A stretch of DNA of 64,000 nucleotides, from NCBI GenBank assembly GCA_022560025.1, contig JAFISE010000010.1:1-64000 (forward strand). The letters are read 5' to 3'. Below, piece by piece: positions 25,581 to 38,000 of the stretch; position 1 is the first letter of the stretch, and each line of letters starts with the position of its first letter. The notes below the pieces were generated by a model, which saw only the letters and a program-made list of their open reading frames with translations, was not told the origin of the DNA and made no database searches. Origin of the DNA: Stagonosporopsis chrysanthemi. Lineage: Eukaryota > Ascomycota > Dothideomycetes > Pleosporales > Didymellaceae. The translations under genes were made by a program, and so were the position numbers.

Positions 25581-28314
25581 TTTAAGAGAAATTATTAAGG
25601 TCTAAGCTATTTTAATTAGTTGTAATAATCTACTAAGAAGCTAGCGTACTAGACAACTTATATCTACTTATTATTACTATTATTATTACTCTTATTTTCT
25701 TTGTTACTAGCTTAGTCTTCTAAATTACTAAAACCTTTAAAATTAGTTTTTTTTTCTTTAATAACAGCTTGCTAATACTACTTATCTATTTTATATTTAT
25801 TTAGTATAGCTGCAAAGTATACTTCTAGCTTACTATTATTATTCTTAAGTTCTTTCTTATACTTATTACTATTATTACCTATAATATAAAGGTTGTCTAT
25901 AGTTAGAAGAAAACTACTATTACTAAGATTAGCTAAGTAATTATTAGGCTTATGCTGCTTAGTACTATTAGTAAATATATGTAATAATTAGATGTAATAA
26001 CTTACTTCTACTTATTATCTAGGTATATAGCTAGAATTTTTAGCAAAAGCTTATTATAAAACTTAACTTACTTTTTTTTCTTAGTATTAAAGTTAAAGGT
26101 ATTAGTTTTTAGCTTCTTAAGACTCTTTTAATACTCTTTTTAGAAGATAATTTTAAGAGCACTACTAGCACTAAATAGGCGTTTAGCTGCCTAGCTAGTA
26201 CCTAACTCTTTTTTTTCTTTAATAGCAGCGTTAACTTTAGTAATAGATATTAAATAGTTATATATATTAATCTTACAATTAATAGTATCTTATTTTTTTT
26301 ATAGGCAGTACTAAGCTTATTCTTAAGCTATTCTGCTATATTTAGTTAGAATAAAGATATAATAATATAACGTAATAACTAACTACTTTTCTAGACATTA
26401 TAGTATATTTAGTTAAGATCTTTCTTAGCTTATTACTAGATCTTAGTCTTTTGTTTAGCAGTACTAGCTATATAAGTTGCTACTGTCTTTAGATTTTTAA
26501 GAAGCTAATATTTTACTATATAGTTAGTATTATAGGCTTTGCTAATAGCTGCCTCTTCTTTATTACAAAGTAAAGCTCTAGTTCTCTACTAGATTACGTA
26601 GGTAGAATTACTAAGCTAGCTCTTAAAAGAGAATGTTAAATTAGTAAGGTAGCCTTTCTTAGATCTATCTTAGCTACGCTAATTAAAGACGTAGCAAATC
26701 TTAGCTTCTTAAGTTGCAATGCTCTATTACAATTAGCTTTAGCAATGTAATAAGTAGCTATAATAATTCTATTAATAAGACTGTTCTATTCTTCTAGTTT
26801 AAAGCAACTTAGAATATAAAAACTACTAGTAAAAGCAGGTAGCTTAGGCTTGTTCTCTGACTTAATATAGAGCTGTTAGACGTCTTCTATAAAGTCTATA
26901 GCTATAATAACAGTGTATAAAATTATATATAAGTATAGTAGTTGTTATATTTAAGTTACTAACTAGTTACTAGTTTATAGCTTTGTTTTTTAAGCTAGGT
27001 AGCCTATATACTATAGGCAAATAAAAACGCGCTTAAATTGCAAGACTTTTACACTTGTAGTTTGTATATCTATACTGTAAAACATTAGATTAACTAGAAA
27101 TAGTACTATTAAAAAGCACGTCTTGTATTTAATAATATAGTAGTTTATTACAGTTATCTATTATAGTAACAGCTAGCAAGTTAGCTGTAAAGCTATCTCT
27201 ACTTGCAGATTTTCTAAGCTAGGCTGTGCCCTACCTACTCTACTATCTAATAATTATTAACTCTAGCTGTATATTTAGAGAACATACCTAATTAAAGTAA
27301 GATTAATCTTAAAATAGGCTTATTTAAAAGCGCTTAGTTAGTTGTGTATATAGAAATAATTATTATAGTTAGTTATTATAGATATAGCTATATACTAAGC
27401 TATAGAGCTATAGAGTCTAATAAACTTACTATAACTATAGAAAATTTACAAAATATTTGTTTATCTACCTATATCTACTCTTTTCCTACTACTTACAACC
27501 TATCTATTACTTTACACAACTACTACTATACTACTAAAGTTTAAGAATATTAGAAATAAGGCTAGTATATAGGCTATTACTTAAAAGCTAAAAGCTAAGC
27601 TCTTTACTATAAAAGCTGCTTATAAAATACTTCTATCTACTAAACTTACTTATAAGCTCTAGTGCTATAAGCTTAGTAGTAGGTTATTACAAGCTATTAT
27701 TACAGAACTGTTCTAATTCTCTATAGCTATTACTCTTTGCAAAATCTACTACTACTAAAGAAGTAGTAAACTTTTCTTCTATAAGCTACTATTTATACAC
27801 TTTGTTGCAAAATTATATAGTATATCTAGGTAATAAGTAATACTTGTTTCTAACACTCTATAATTAAAGCTATTTAAAAGATAAGTAAAGCTTTTTTAGT
27901 AGAATATTTTAAAAGTATATATATTTACAAATACAATTTAATATAAGTGCTAATATTATAAGGTCTTAACCTAAATACTATTAATATAAAGAGGGTTACT
28001 ATTTATTAGAAAGATTCTAAGCTAGCTCTTTAATACTATAATAAGCTTAGTGCTTTTAGTAGTAGTAAAACGTTCTTTAGATAATTAGTATATATATTTA
28101 TATTCTAACTATAATTCCCTAAGTATATCTACAGAAAGTAATAGCAAACTCTTTCTAAACTAATAATTACTTAATATAATAATTAGCTTTAATAATAAAT
28201 CTTTATAATTTTAATATTTAATAGAGATATTTTCTTAAAAAAAAATTTAGAATCTTGCAAATCTTTTCTATATATAGTTAGATTTAGTAATTTTTAGTAT
28301 ATTTTTTAGCAACT
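25581..28314. other. Unclassified AT-rich, RIP-like DNA without a gene
   Basis: About 2.7 kb do not match either Gypsy family or the Fot1-like element. The stretch has the same depletion of TCA, TGA, CCA and TGG as its neighbours, so it is probably an older repeat. No terminal repeats, transposase motif, tRNA or coding frame could be supported. The only frame over 60 codons (27344-27544) is low-complexity Tyr/Ile/Ser-rich and is not credible. Confidence 0.6.
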
Positions 28315-28460
28315 CTAACCTAACCTCTACCTTAAGTAGAGACAGCCTAACCTCTACCTACTTAGTATTAACTTAGCGTAGGTAGAGGTTAGGTAGAGGT
28401 TAAGTACTGTTACGTGCTACCTTAATCTCTACCTAACCCCTACCTATTTACTAGCCTAGT
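28315..28460. repeat. CCTCTACCTAA-type short repeat cluster with a 16-bp perfect hairpin
   Basis: Units related to CCTAACCTCTACC occur several times in both orientations. Positions 28346-28361 and 28378-28393 form a perfect 16-bp inverted repeat separated by 16 bp. The cluster lies between the unclassified block and an old Family 1 fragment. Confidence 0.75.
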
Positions 28461-29346
28461 CTAGGCAATAGGTCTGCTAAGTCTTTACAAAGTACATCTA
28501 AGGTAAAGACGTTATAAATTTATAAACTAGAAAGAAGTTTTAAATACTATAAATAATTAACTTACTTAAGAACTTTAAATAGACTCTCTTATAAGTTAAA
28601 TAGCTTTTAGCTAAGACGCTTAATAGCTAGGTTCTTAGTTAATAAGTATACTTTATTACCTACTACCTAGTTAACTAGACTATAGTGCTTATTCTTAGTA
28701 GCTTTTATTTATAGCTGTACTTTTTTTATATTCTCTTTAGCTACTTTCTAGGCTTAGTACATGCAGGTTGCTAAAGCAAGTGTATCTTAGTAGTTTAGGC
28801 TGTTATAAGGAGTTGTATCTATATTAGTTCTATTCTACTACTAGCTCTATCTAGGTTTGCTTTTAAACAATACTTAATAAAGAGTTATTCTAATACTAGA
28901 ATAAAGTAAAGTAAGCTATATATAGTTAATAAGTAGTAGTAATTTAGACTAGTTATTTTAATAGTATATTATAAATAGTTATAGCTACTAGTTAATATAC
29001 TTGTTTATAATCTCTATTTAGGTGTTAGCTTTCTTATAGTAAGTAGTAGAAAGCTTAACTTTAATACTAATAAACTAATAGAACTTAGACTAGAAACAAA
29101 ATATAAACTAGAGTCTAGAATTAGATACTATTAGCTTAGAAGTATAACTAAAACAGTAGCCTTATTAGATAAATAAAAAGGCTATCTCTTATATAGTTAT
29201 TATCTTATAGCATAGAATTATAATTACTTGTTATATTAAATATTTAATAATAACAAGTATTTAATTATATTTAGCTTTGTCCTTTAGAAAATTCTTAAAA
29301 CCTGTATTTAAGTAATACATAGGTTAATTAGAAATAGGTAGTAGAT
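28461..29346 (-). mobile_element. Family 1 Gypsy fragment, inverted (integrase region)
   Basis: This matches about 2020-2880 of the inverted copy and the reverse complement of about 11,640-12,500 of the full-length copy, spanning the integrase core to shortly before the chromodomain. It is cut at its right end by the inverted Family 2 element. It carries no intact frame. Confidence 0.82.
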
Positions 29347-29566
29347 TGTTAAGGTTGTACTTTAAGCAAAGCTCGTAAGCACTATTTAATTATTTCTTAA
29401 GGATAAATACAGTAACAAGAAGCTAAAGAAGGTTTACAGTAAGGAGTATAGATACTATCTGTCTGTCTTAAAAGCAGTGTAACAATAAGTAGTACAGAGT
29501 AGACTGTCTAGCTTAAAGGTTAAAGTTAAGATCTAATAACTTAGGTTATTACTTAGGTTAAACACA
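29347..29566 (-). repeat. 3' LTR of the inverted Family 2 copy
   Basis: It is 220 bp and, read on the plus strand, runs from TGTTAAGG to TTAAACACA. It pairs with the LTR at 42033-42253. The flanking 5-mers (29342-29346 tagat, 42254-42258 agcct) do not match, so no target duplication is visible for this copy. Confidence 0.85.
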
Positions 29567-29626
29567 CACTATAAGAGTTTGCATTCTTACTATACTATAT
29601 ACTATAACTATAAGATGCTTATTAAT

Positions 29627-29733
29627 AAGCAACTAAAGTTAGTCTAATAAAATATAGTTGTAGTTACTTATTAATAAGTAGAATTATATTATACTTGTTA
29701 ACAAGTAATAGTCTATGCGTGCTTGTTAACAAG
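29627..29733. repeat. Iterated palindromes CTTGTTAACAAG in the inverted Family 2 copy
   Basis: Four palindromic sites (about 29627-29640, 29675-29689, 29693-29707 and 29720-29733) correspond to those next to the LTR of the direct copy. Two have decayed to CTTATTAATAAG by symmetrical transitions, so they remain palindromic. Confidence 0.72.
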
Positions 29734-30135
29734 CAAGTTACGTAACCTGTAATTACTTTGTCTTATACCTTAACCTCTAGCTCTTGTTAGAATTCTAGTT
29801 AGTTACTTATTATACTGTGCTGCATCCTTTGCAGGATTATAATACTACTTTTCTTTCCTATCTAGTTTGTCTTTAAACTACGTAATAAGTAACTAGGTTT
29901 ATATAAAGCTAAAGCTTCCTTTTATCTAGTAATCTAGTAAGTTAAGATATCTTCTTATATCTGCAACCTTTAACTTAGCTTAGAAATTTAATAAGCTAAC
30001 ACGCTGTCTAAAGTTCTTTATAACTATTGTTTCTTTAAAGGCTATAAGTACTATATTATGCTAAACACCCTAAATTAAATAAAATATACCAAGTACACTA
30101 AGGTAAGCAAGCTATATATAAATATATCTTAAAAG

Positions 30136-30375
30136 TTGTTAGATTATACTTATAAAGAGTATAAGAAGAAGGTTAAAAATAATAAAATGTTGCTAGCAAC
30201 TGTAATTACACAGTTATTGCAGAATAAGAAAATTCTAAAACAGGCTAAAGATTACGTACAGTATAAAGCGCTAGGTTTAGTAAATAAGATAATTAAGTTA
30301 GGTAAGCTAGATTTAGCTAAAGAAGTTAATTGTCCTGCTGCGTCTATTAGAATATGTACCTCTCTAATAACTTAG
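30136..30375 (+). pseudogene. Antisense open frame in the 3' part of Family 2 (79 codons, TTG start)
   Basis: This frame runs opposite to the retrotransposon, between the integrase remnant and the 3' LTR. It begins at TTG, with a stop one codon before the AAG that precedes it, so it is probably the remains of a longer frame. The product is basic and helical-looking, with a segment reading LLQNKKILKQAKDY. The direct copy keeps the same sequence in reverse complement at about 19,040-19,290. No family was recognised. It may be an accessory antisense gene of the element or a chance frame in RIP-altered DNA. Confidence 0.4.
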
Positions 30376-33300
30376 AGTGCTATAAGTCTTATTAAAGAGT
30401 CTATAGCTAACTATAGTACTTCTGCACTAGCTAGCAGTAGTTTGTAAGGTTTGTACTTAGCTCCTACGTGCTTTCTAACTCTAAGTATCCTAACTATTTA
30501 ACTAGGTACTTGTTATTGCAACCTTTTTTGCAATGTCTTATAATTTTCTTAACTTCCTATTTGTTATTACTATTAGCTTAGTAATAGAAGTCTTTCTAAG
30601 TCAGCGTTCTTAGGTTAGCTAGTTCTAATAGCAATATATAGAACACTAAGTAGATCTTTATATCTTTTAGTAGGTCTAGCTAGTAGTTAACTAGACTAAT
30701 CTGCTTTGAAATAAAAAATAGTCTAACTTTAACTTTGTCTAGCTTCTTTGTTAGTTGTTTTCTTGCCTGCAAGGTTGTGTCTTTAGCTAAGAGCGTTTGC
30801 TCTGCTATTGTCTTTACCTAGGGTGTACAGTATCTTAAACTTGTACTGTCTTAGCATCTCTAACTATCTTACTTGTTGCCTGTTTAAGACCTTAGTAGTA
30901 GTAAAGTATACTAAGTTCTTATAATCTGTATAGATTGTAAGTTCTAAACAGCTTTCTGCGTATACTTGCTAATATTCTAAAGCTAAGACAATTGCTAATA
31001 GTTCTTTGTTATATACATTGTATTATTCTTCTAGTCCTAAGAACTTATATAAGTAATAGGCAATTAGATACTATTGTCTATTCTTTTTCTGTATAATGCA
31101 TACTCTTAATATTAAATCTAAGGCATCTGTTTCTATTTATATAGGCTTATTACTCTTAAATATAATTAGTGTTAGAGAGTTAATACATGCCTGTTATAGT
31201 AACTTAAATATATTATCTTATTCTTTCTCTTATTTAAAGAGTGTGTCCTTTTGCATAAGCTTTGTAAGCAGCAAGGCCTTCTTAGAATAATCTTTAATAA
31301 AGTGTCTGTTAAAGTTAACAAACCTAAGAAATTCTTAAATCTCTTTAACTATTATTAGAGTAGGCTAGTTCTTTACTATATCTATCTTAGTATTGCTTAT
31401 CTTTACTTTGTATTATCTTTTAATAAACTCTAGGAATTCTACTTCTTCTTTGTGCTACTTACACTTCTTAGGTTTTAATTAGAAGTCTACTTTCTTTAAG
31501 TATTCTAGCACTTTTATAATATGTTGTATATACTCTTCTAGTATTTTTAAGTACACTAAGATATTATCTAGGTACACTACTACTGTTTTGTTAAGATATA
31601 CTCTAAGGACATTATTAATTAACTCTTAGCACGTAGCTAGTGCGTTTGTTAAACTAAACAGTATAACTAGGTACTTATAGAGTCTGTATTATATTCTAAA
31701 TACTATCTTCTATTCTTTGCCTTTTTTTATACAGATAAAGTTATATACTCTTCTTAAATCTAATACAGTAAAGTACTAAGCTCTTTGTAATTAGTCTTGT
31801 AGTTCTGCTATATTAGGTAAAGAATACTAATTCTTAATTATAATATTATTAAGCTTTCTAAAGTTAATACAAAGTTGTAGCTTGCTATTCTTCTTTAGTG
31901 TAAATAGAATAGAGTACTCTGTAGATAATTCTAATTATCTAATAAATCTTTTTTTAAAGTTCTTTATAATATACTTATGTAGTATATTAAGTTTCTTCTT
32001 TAATAACTAATATATTAGCTTAAAAGTTAGTTGCTTTCCTTTCTAGAGCTTAATCTTGTAATCCTAAGGCTTATGCTTAGGCAGGGCTTTTACTATAAGC
32101 TCTTTTTTAAACATCTGTGCGTACTATCTGTATATATTAAGGATAGCAAGAAGTGTACTCTTTTCTTTAACTATTACTTTGTAAGCTAGAAGCTAGTTAG
32201 TCTCTGTGTAGTTAACTACTTGTGTTTAGTGCGTCTTAGTTAAAAGGATATTGCTAATCTCTTTCTTATCTCTTAGCTGCTCTAGAGCTCTTAGAAGCTT
32301 TAACTATAATATACTGCAGGCACAGTCTTTTTGCAGTGTTAACTTACTGTATGCCTAAGCTATCTATAGATTATAATATTGTAACTATAGTAGTCCTAAT
32401 ATAACAGTATAGGTAGCTATACCTAATACGTCTAGAGTTATTAACTTATAGTAATCTTGTATTCTTAGAGGTTATAGTACTATTTTATAGGTTACTAAGG
32501 ATTCTCTTAGCATTAGTTCTCTGTTAGCAACTTATAAAGAGTATAGTTTATTCTTTCTTTACTTTGTTATCTCTGTATAATTAATAGTAGCTTAAGACAT
32601 GTAATTTCCTTATGCTCTTAAGTCTACTATTACTATTATCTGTTAGCTATTTAGCACAACAGAGATTCTAATAAGGTAATTAGTTCTAATAGAATTAATA
32701 GATTAATCTCTAGTGCTTAATATTAGCACACGTCTAAAAAAGGCTCTTTTTTGCTATCTATTTTGTATAGATTAAGAAATCTATTCTGTATCTTAGCTTC
32801 TTTATAAAGCTTGCAGTCTTAGTATAAGCATTGTTGCTAACATAGGTTTAAACAGCGTTTGTTAACTAGTAACTATTTTAGGTATATATATTGTATTATC
32901 TTTTTTTTTAAGAAGTATTTCTATTATTATTTATTCTAGAAGTAAGTTTTATATATATTATTAGTATATTTATACTATTTCTTATAATACTTATCTTTAG
33001 TGCTAGAAAACTATCTACTATAGAGCTTGTCTTTGTAGTATATTATGCAGCTATTATTACTACACGCAGTCTATATAGTAGTAAAGTATTGTAAGTTTTG
33101 TAAGTCTAGTATATATATTAGTAGTAGGCTGCTGCGTTGCACTAAGGCCCTATTAAAGTTAGGCTTATCTAGGCTTTGTGTATCTTTACTATATTATCTT
33201 AGTTTAGCAGTTATAGTATAATTGTTATAGTAGTATTTGTTAAACTATTCTACTTGCTATTTGTCTTGTATTTTTAAGAGCTAGTAGATAGATACTAAGG

Positions 33301-34737
33301 TGTTCTTGCAGTTCTTGCAAACTTAAAAAAGTATTACTGTCTAGGTTTAAGTTATTATATTAACATAGTTAGTTAAAAGTTGCTAGAGTAACTTTTATAA
33401 CTTAATACAAGCTACTTTAAGCTTATTATCTATTATATTAAGTATATTATTGTTGTAAGTGTACTTCTAGTTGTATACTGCTTTGTTGCATGCTATATAC
33501 TTATTAGATTTGTAGTTAGTAATACTAGTCTAGTATTCTTATTCTTCTAATTATTAGTTTAAAACTTAGATTATTTTATTACAATTTTCTTTAAACACTA
33601 AGTTTTAGTATATATCCTTTGCTTACTATACTAGTTAGTATATAACCTTATTAAGCTTATATAGTGTAAGTACTCTGCTTTAGACACTTTGTTAGTTTCT
33701 ATTAGGTATAATATATTTGTTATCTGTCTTAGATTCTGTCTCTAGGTCTTTTATAAGACATCCTATGTCTTTAGTAAGTATTTCCTATTTACTAGCATTA
33801 GCAGAGTCTATCTTGCTAGTAAGCATATTAAGCTGCTGCGTAACTTTGTTCTTGCTTTAGCAGTCTCTAGCATAGTAGCCTTGTTTGCTACAGCTATAAT
33901 AAGTTACTAAAGGCTTATTACTTCTTTTACTACTCTTGTTCTTGTAGTCCTAATACTTAGGTCTCTTGTTAAGATTAGAGAAGTCTATAGCTTTAGAGCT
34001 ATAATAGTTACTAGTTTCTATATAAACACGTTGTAAGGTATTAGGTAGATATTGTCTTCTGTGTTGCCTATGTTAAAAGTTGTTGTTCCTTCTCTAGGGC
34101 TAGCGTTGTTAGGTAGTAAACGCGTTTTGTTAGCTGTTACAAATTCTACAGCTAAGTTCCTAGTTAAGTTTATAGAGTTAGTTATTAATATTAATAGTTT
34201 CTTAAATAAGTGTATTAAGAGTATTAAGCTGTACGCTGCTGCGTATTAGTTCTTTCTTAACTCTTAGCTTAAGGCCTTGTTAAAATATAGTAAGTAAAGC
34301 AGTGTTATCTTAGTTAGTGTTAGCTGCAAGTTATTAAAAGTCAGCAGCGTAGTCTGCAGCAGAGTCCTGCTATTAGATATGCTAAATCTTGTATTAGGCA
34401 ATGCTTAGTTTATTAATAACTCTAAAGATAGTCTTAATCTTTTCTTTAAAGTTATTAATGTTGCGTATCTATTTATTAACTTTGTCTAGAGCTTCTTTTA
34501 CAGTGTACTGTTAGAGAAATAGCTTAATCTACTTTAGAGCTTAGTTACGCATATAACTAGCTATAAAGGTAACTTACTAGACTTCTAGTACGCTCTGTCC
34601 TTAGAAAGTAAAGAACAAGTTTTACTAGAGTAGCTATTTATCTAGCTTGTTACAGTCTCTACAGTAGAGGTTAGGCTTTGTAACAAAGATTATATTGCTT
34701 CTAGAGGCTACCTTGTATACAAGTAGAGCTTTATTAG

Positions 34738-35015
34738 TGTAAGAACAAGCCTAGTTCTTTAAGCCTACCTTACATTACCTAACAACTACCTGACTTAGAT
34801 CTGTCTTCTAACTGCTCCTTAGTACAGTCTTCCCTAAGCTTCTAGGTATAAGAAAGGAAGCCTCTACAGAGTTTAGATAGATAGTTTTAAAGTATCCTTT
34901 TGTACAAGACCTATAGGAATAGAGATCTAGTCCTGTAGTTTATCTTAGTACTTCTATACACCTTGTAGCAGATACCTATGCAATTTAGACCCCTTTAGCA
35001 TCCTGTGTTGCTATA
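34738..35015 (+). repeat. 5' LTR of the best-preserved Family 1 copy
   Basis: This 278-bp LTR begins TGTAAGAACAAGC and is preceded by ATTAG. It pairs with 41693-41970. Confidence 0.93.
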
Positions 35016-38000
35016 TTATACTTTAAAACTTGTCTTAGCTAGTAACAGCCTTATAATAATATTGCTACAGTTTGTTTAGTTATTTGCATAAGCGCAGCTA
35101 GAGTATTACGCCTAAACTAAACAAGTTCTTAAATTGTTTATATAACAGTTAGGATACTAGAGATCTCTTAACAACTAAAGCCTATAGGTTTAGAACTTCT
35201 TGCAACTTACTGCTCTAGGATTAACTTTAGAAAAGCTGCGTTAGATTGCGCTAAGATAGACACTCAGAGACTATTAATAACCTACCTAATTTAGATACAA
35301 CCTTAATGTTAGGCACTACTACAGGACCTATTACTTAGTCCTAGAACTAATTAGGGGCTAGACGCCCTTAGGGCCCTGTATTAGCACAACTGTCCCCTGC
35401 TGACAACAGATCTGATTTAGAGCTATTCTACTACAATCTCTTAGAAGAGATAGCCTAACTACAGCAGGAACTTGCTTAGTTACGTGCTAGTCTTGCTCTA
35501 GCAGATTGCCCCCTACCTACAATAGAAACACTACTAATAGGTGTACTATATTAATCTACTATAAGGCAGCTATTAGAAGCTAGCTTAGTACTTACAGTAC
35601 GCAAGAAGCTCTCTAAAAAGACTCCTAATATTAAGGTTTTTATAAATAGAAGTAACTTTACCTTTTAGCAATAGCGTGCCTCTATTTAAGACTAACTTAA
35701 CATTAATGCAGACTACTATCAGAGTGTACGTGCGCGTATAGCTCTTATCTAGGGTTATACATCTAGATTAGCTAAAGAATACTTAGAACCTTAGTACCTC
35801 TCTAACAATAAGACAGATTGCTTTTACACTGCAGAAGAGATAATCACGCTCCTTAAGATATACTTTGTTACTAGGAACAAGCAGGCAGAAAGCTGAGCAG
35901 CCTTTAATCAACTCTAAATAGAGAAATTAGAAGCTTTCCCTGCTTTTAAGAGCTGCTTCCTTAGTGCAGCTATTAAAGAAAAGGTACTCTAATTAGAATA
36001 GTTTTACTACATATAGACTAAGATCTCTCTAAGTATTTAAGTACCTAATCTAGGCTTTAAGCAGTAATAGCATAATTCCTTTTCTTAAATAGTAGAACAC
36101 CTAACTGCCTACAATATAGAAAGAAGGAACAACCTTACTACGCTGACCTATGCTGTTTTACAACCCCTAAGATTAACAAGAATACCTTAGTTAGATGCAA
36201 AACAGAGCTCTGTTACACTAGGTTAATAAGATTACCTCTCTCCTAGCTGATCTACTTACTTTGCCTAGAGTACCCCTACAGCCTGCTAACCTTCTAACAC
36301 ACCTGTACCTGTAAAGGATGTAACTTCTAGAGCTTGCTACAACTGCAAGAAAACAGGACACTTTACTAAAGATTGCACAGTACCCTGCATGTGCAAAATT
36401 AAGGTAGAGCAGGAAGATTTTGTTAACGCTAAAGAAGACTTTGACAAGACTAATACAATCCCTATAGGAAACAGTCTTGCCTAAGAGGATTACTCTACCT
36501 AGGCCTAAACTAATATAATCTATCTAATCTCTTACTGTCTTATTTGTTTAGTAGACCTTATTTCCTTACTTCTACTATTCTTTGCAACTAAGAGCTTAGT
36601 GTTTAACTCTGCTCCTTAGTTAACACTAGTGCCTAAGGATTTTTGTTTTTAAATTCTAATATTGCTTATTCTATTTCTACTTCTCTCTATAAACCTATCT
36701 AAAAGCTACCCTTCTTAGTCTAGGTTAAAGGGTTCTAGGATTAAATCACCTCCCCTGTGACCTAGTATATACAGTTACACCTTATAGTTAATAGCTAGAA
36801 GGTGTACAACTGCCTTTTTATTATTGTAGACCTTAGATTACAAGACTGTATTATTAGAATTAAGTAGTTAAAGCGTTTTAAGCTGCAACTTGATATAGAT
36901 AGGTCTTAGTTAATATAGCCTGCTAAATACTCTTAATTATACAATCCTGCGCCGCCCCTATTAATAACTTTGCAACAACCTCTTAGGGAAGGCGAAGCCT
37001 AACAGGACGTAGAGCAACAGGATGCTCTATAGGAACAAAAGGAGTATTAGCAACAACACAGCCCTAGTACAACTGTTCAACGCATAAGAGGCATATTAAG
37101 GTTACCTAAGTTTTGTTTGTAACCCTTAGTGCTACTTAACAAAGCAGTAAACACCCCTGTAACTAGTCTAACTAAGGTTGCTACTATTGCTGTGCTCTTA
37201 GCTAACACTTTCTACTTCTTAATAAAGAAACTGCAAAACAAGTTCTTTACAACTAGTCTGTACAAGATTACTTGTATTATAGAAGAGAAGTGTAACTAAG
37301 ATAACTCTAAAAACGCCTAACTAATCTAAGAACACTTGCTAGCCTAGTACTCTTAGTATACTAATGTGTTTAGCAAAACAGAAGCTAAAAGCCTTTTAGA
37401 TCACTGCCCTTACAACTACAAGATTGTTCTAGAAGAACCTTTGCCTAACTACTATTCCCCCTTGTATAAACAGAACTTTAAAGAACTTAAAGCAACTAAG
37501 AAGTTTGTGCAGGATTAACTCTAACATAGTTAGATTAAACACAGCCAAAGTCTATTTGCATTACTAGTGCTATGCGTATAGAAGCTAAATAGAAGCCTGC
37601 GTATCTGTGTAGACTATCGCAAATTAAATAATTTAACTTGCAAGGACTCCTATCTAATACCCTGCATAGACAAGCTGCTTGCCTGACTATTAAAGGCAAA
37701 GATATTTACTAAGTTTAACATTTAATCAGCTTTTAACTAAATCCGTATAGATCCTACCTTAGAGAAGTACACTACGTTCTAGACGCGTTACAGCACATAC
37801 AAGTACAAGGTCTTACTATTTAGTTTATGCAATAGCCTTGCTACGTACTAACGCTATATAAACAACATTCTAATTAACTACTTAGATAACTTCTGTATTG
37901 CTTACCTAGACAACATCCTTATCTACTTTAAAGACGCTTAGACACTAGACACACGTTAAAAAGGTTCTAGAACGTCTTTGCTCTACAGGCCTGTAGGTTA

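Larger units (their letters stand above)
29347..34737 (-). mobile_element. Family 2 Gypsy-like retrotransposon, inverted copy (3' LTR to leader)
   Basis: Read on the minus strand, this piece runs from the leader and gag at the right to the 3' LTR at the left (29347-29566, 220 bp). A gag zinc knuckle of form YYSCSKQGYYARDC (ancestral CCHC) lies at about 33,850-33,905. The RT region is at about 31,400-31,900 and RNase H at about 30,850-31,100. About 1 kb of integrase is missing relative to the direct copy, with a junction near 30,745. A full-length Family 1 copy splits this element at 34738-41970, and the rest (leader and 5' LTR) continues at 41976-42253. All reading frames are broken. Confidence 0.85.

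Noticed and set aside
27344..27544. 66-codon Tyr/Ile/Ser frame in the unclassified block
   Set aside because: Codon content is simply the AT-rich background; there is no recognisable motif and no RIP-independent support.
28346..28393. CCTAACC words suggesting telomeric repeats
   Set aside because: The repeated unit is CCTAACCTCTACC in both orientations, not a TTAGGG-type array, and it is internal to transposon DNA.
31096..31290. 64-codon frame and a second at 34052-34249, both on the plus strand within the inverted Family 2 copy
   Set aside because: They are antisense to RNase H and gag of the element and show no independent features.
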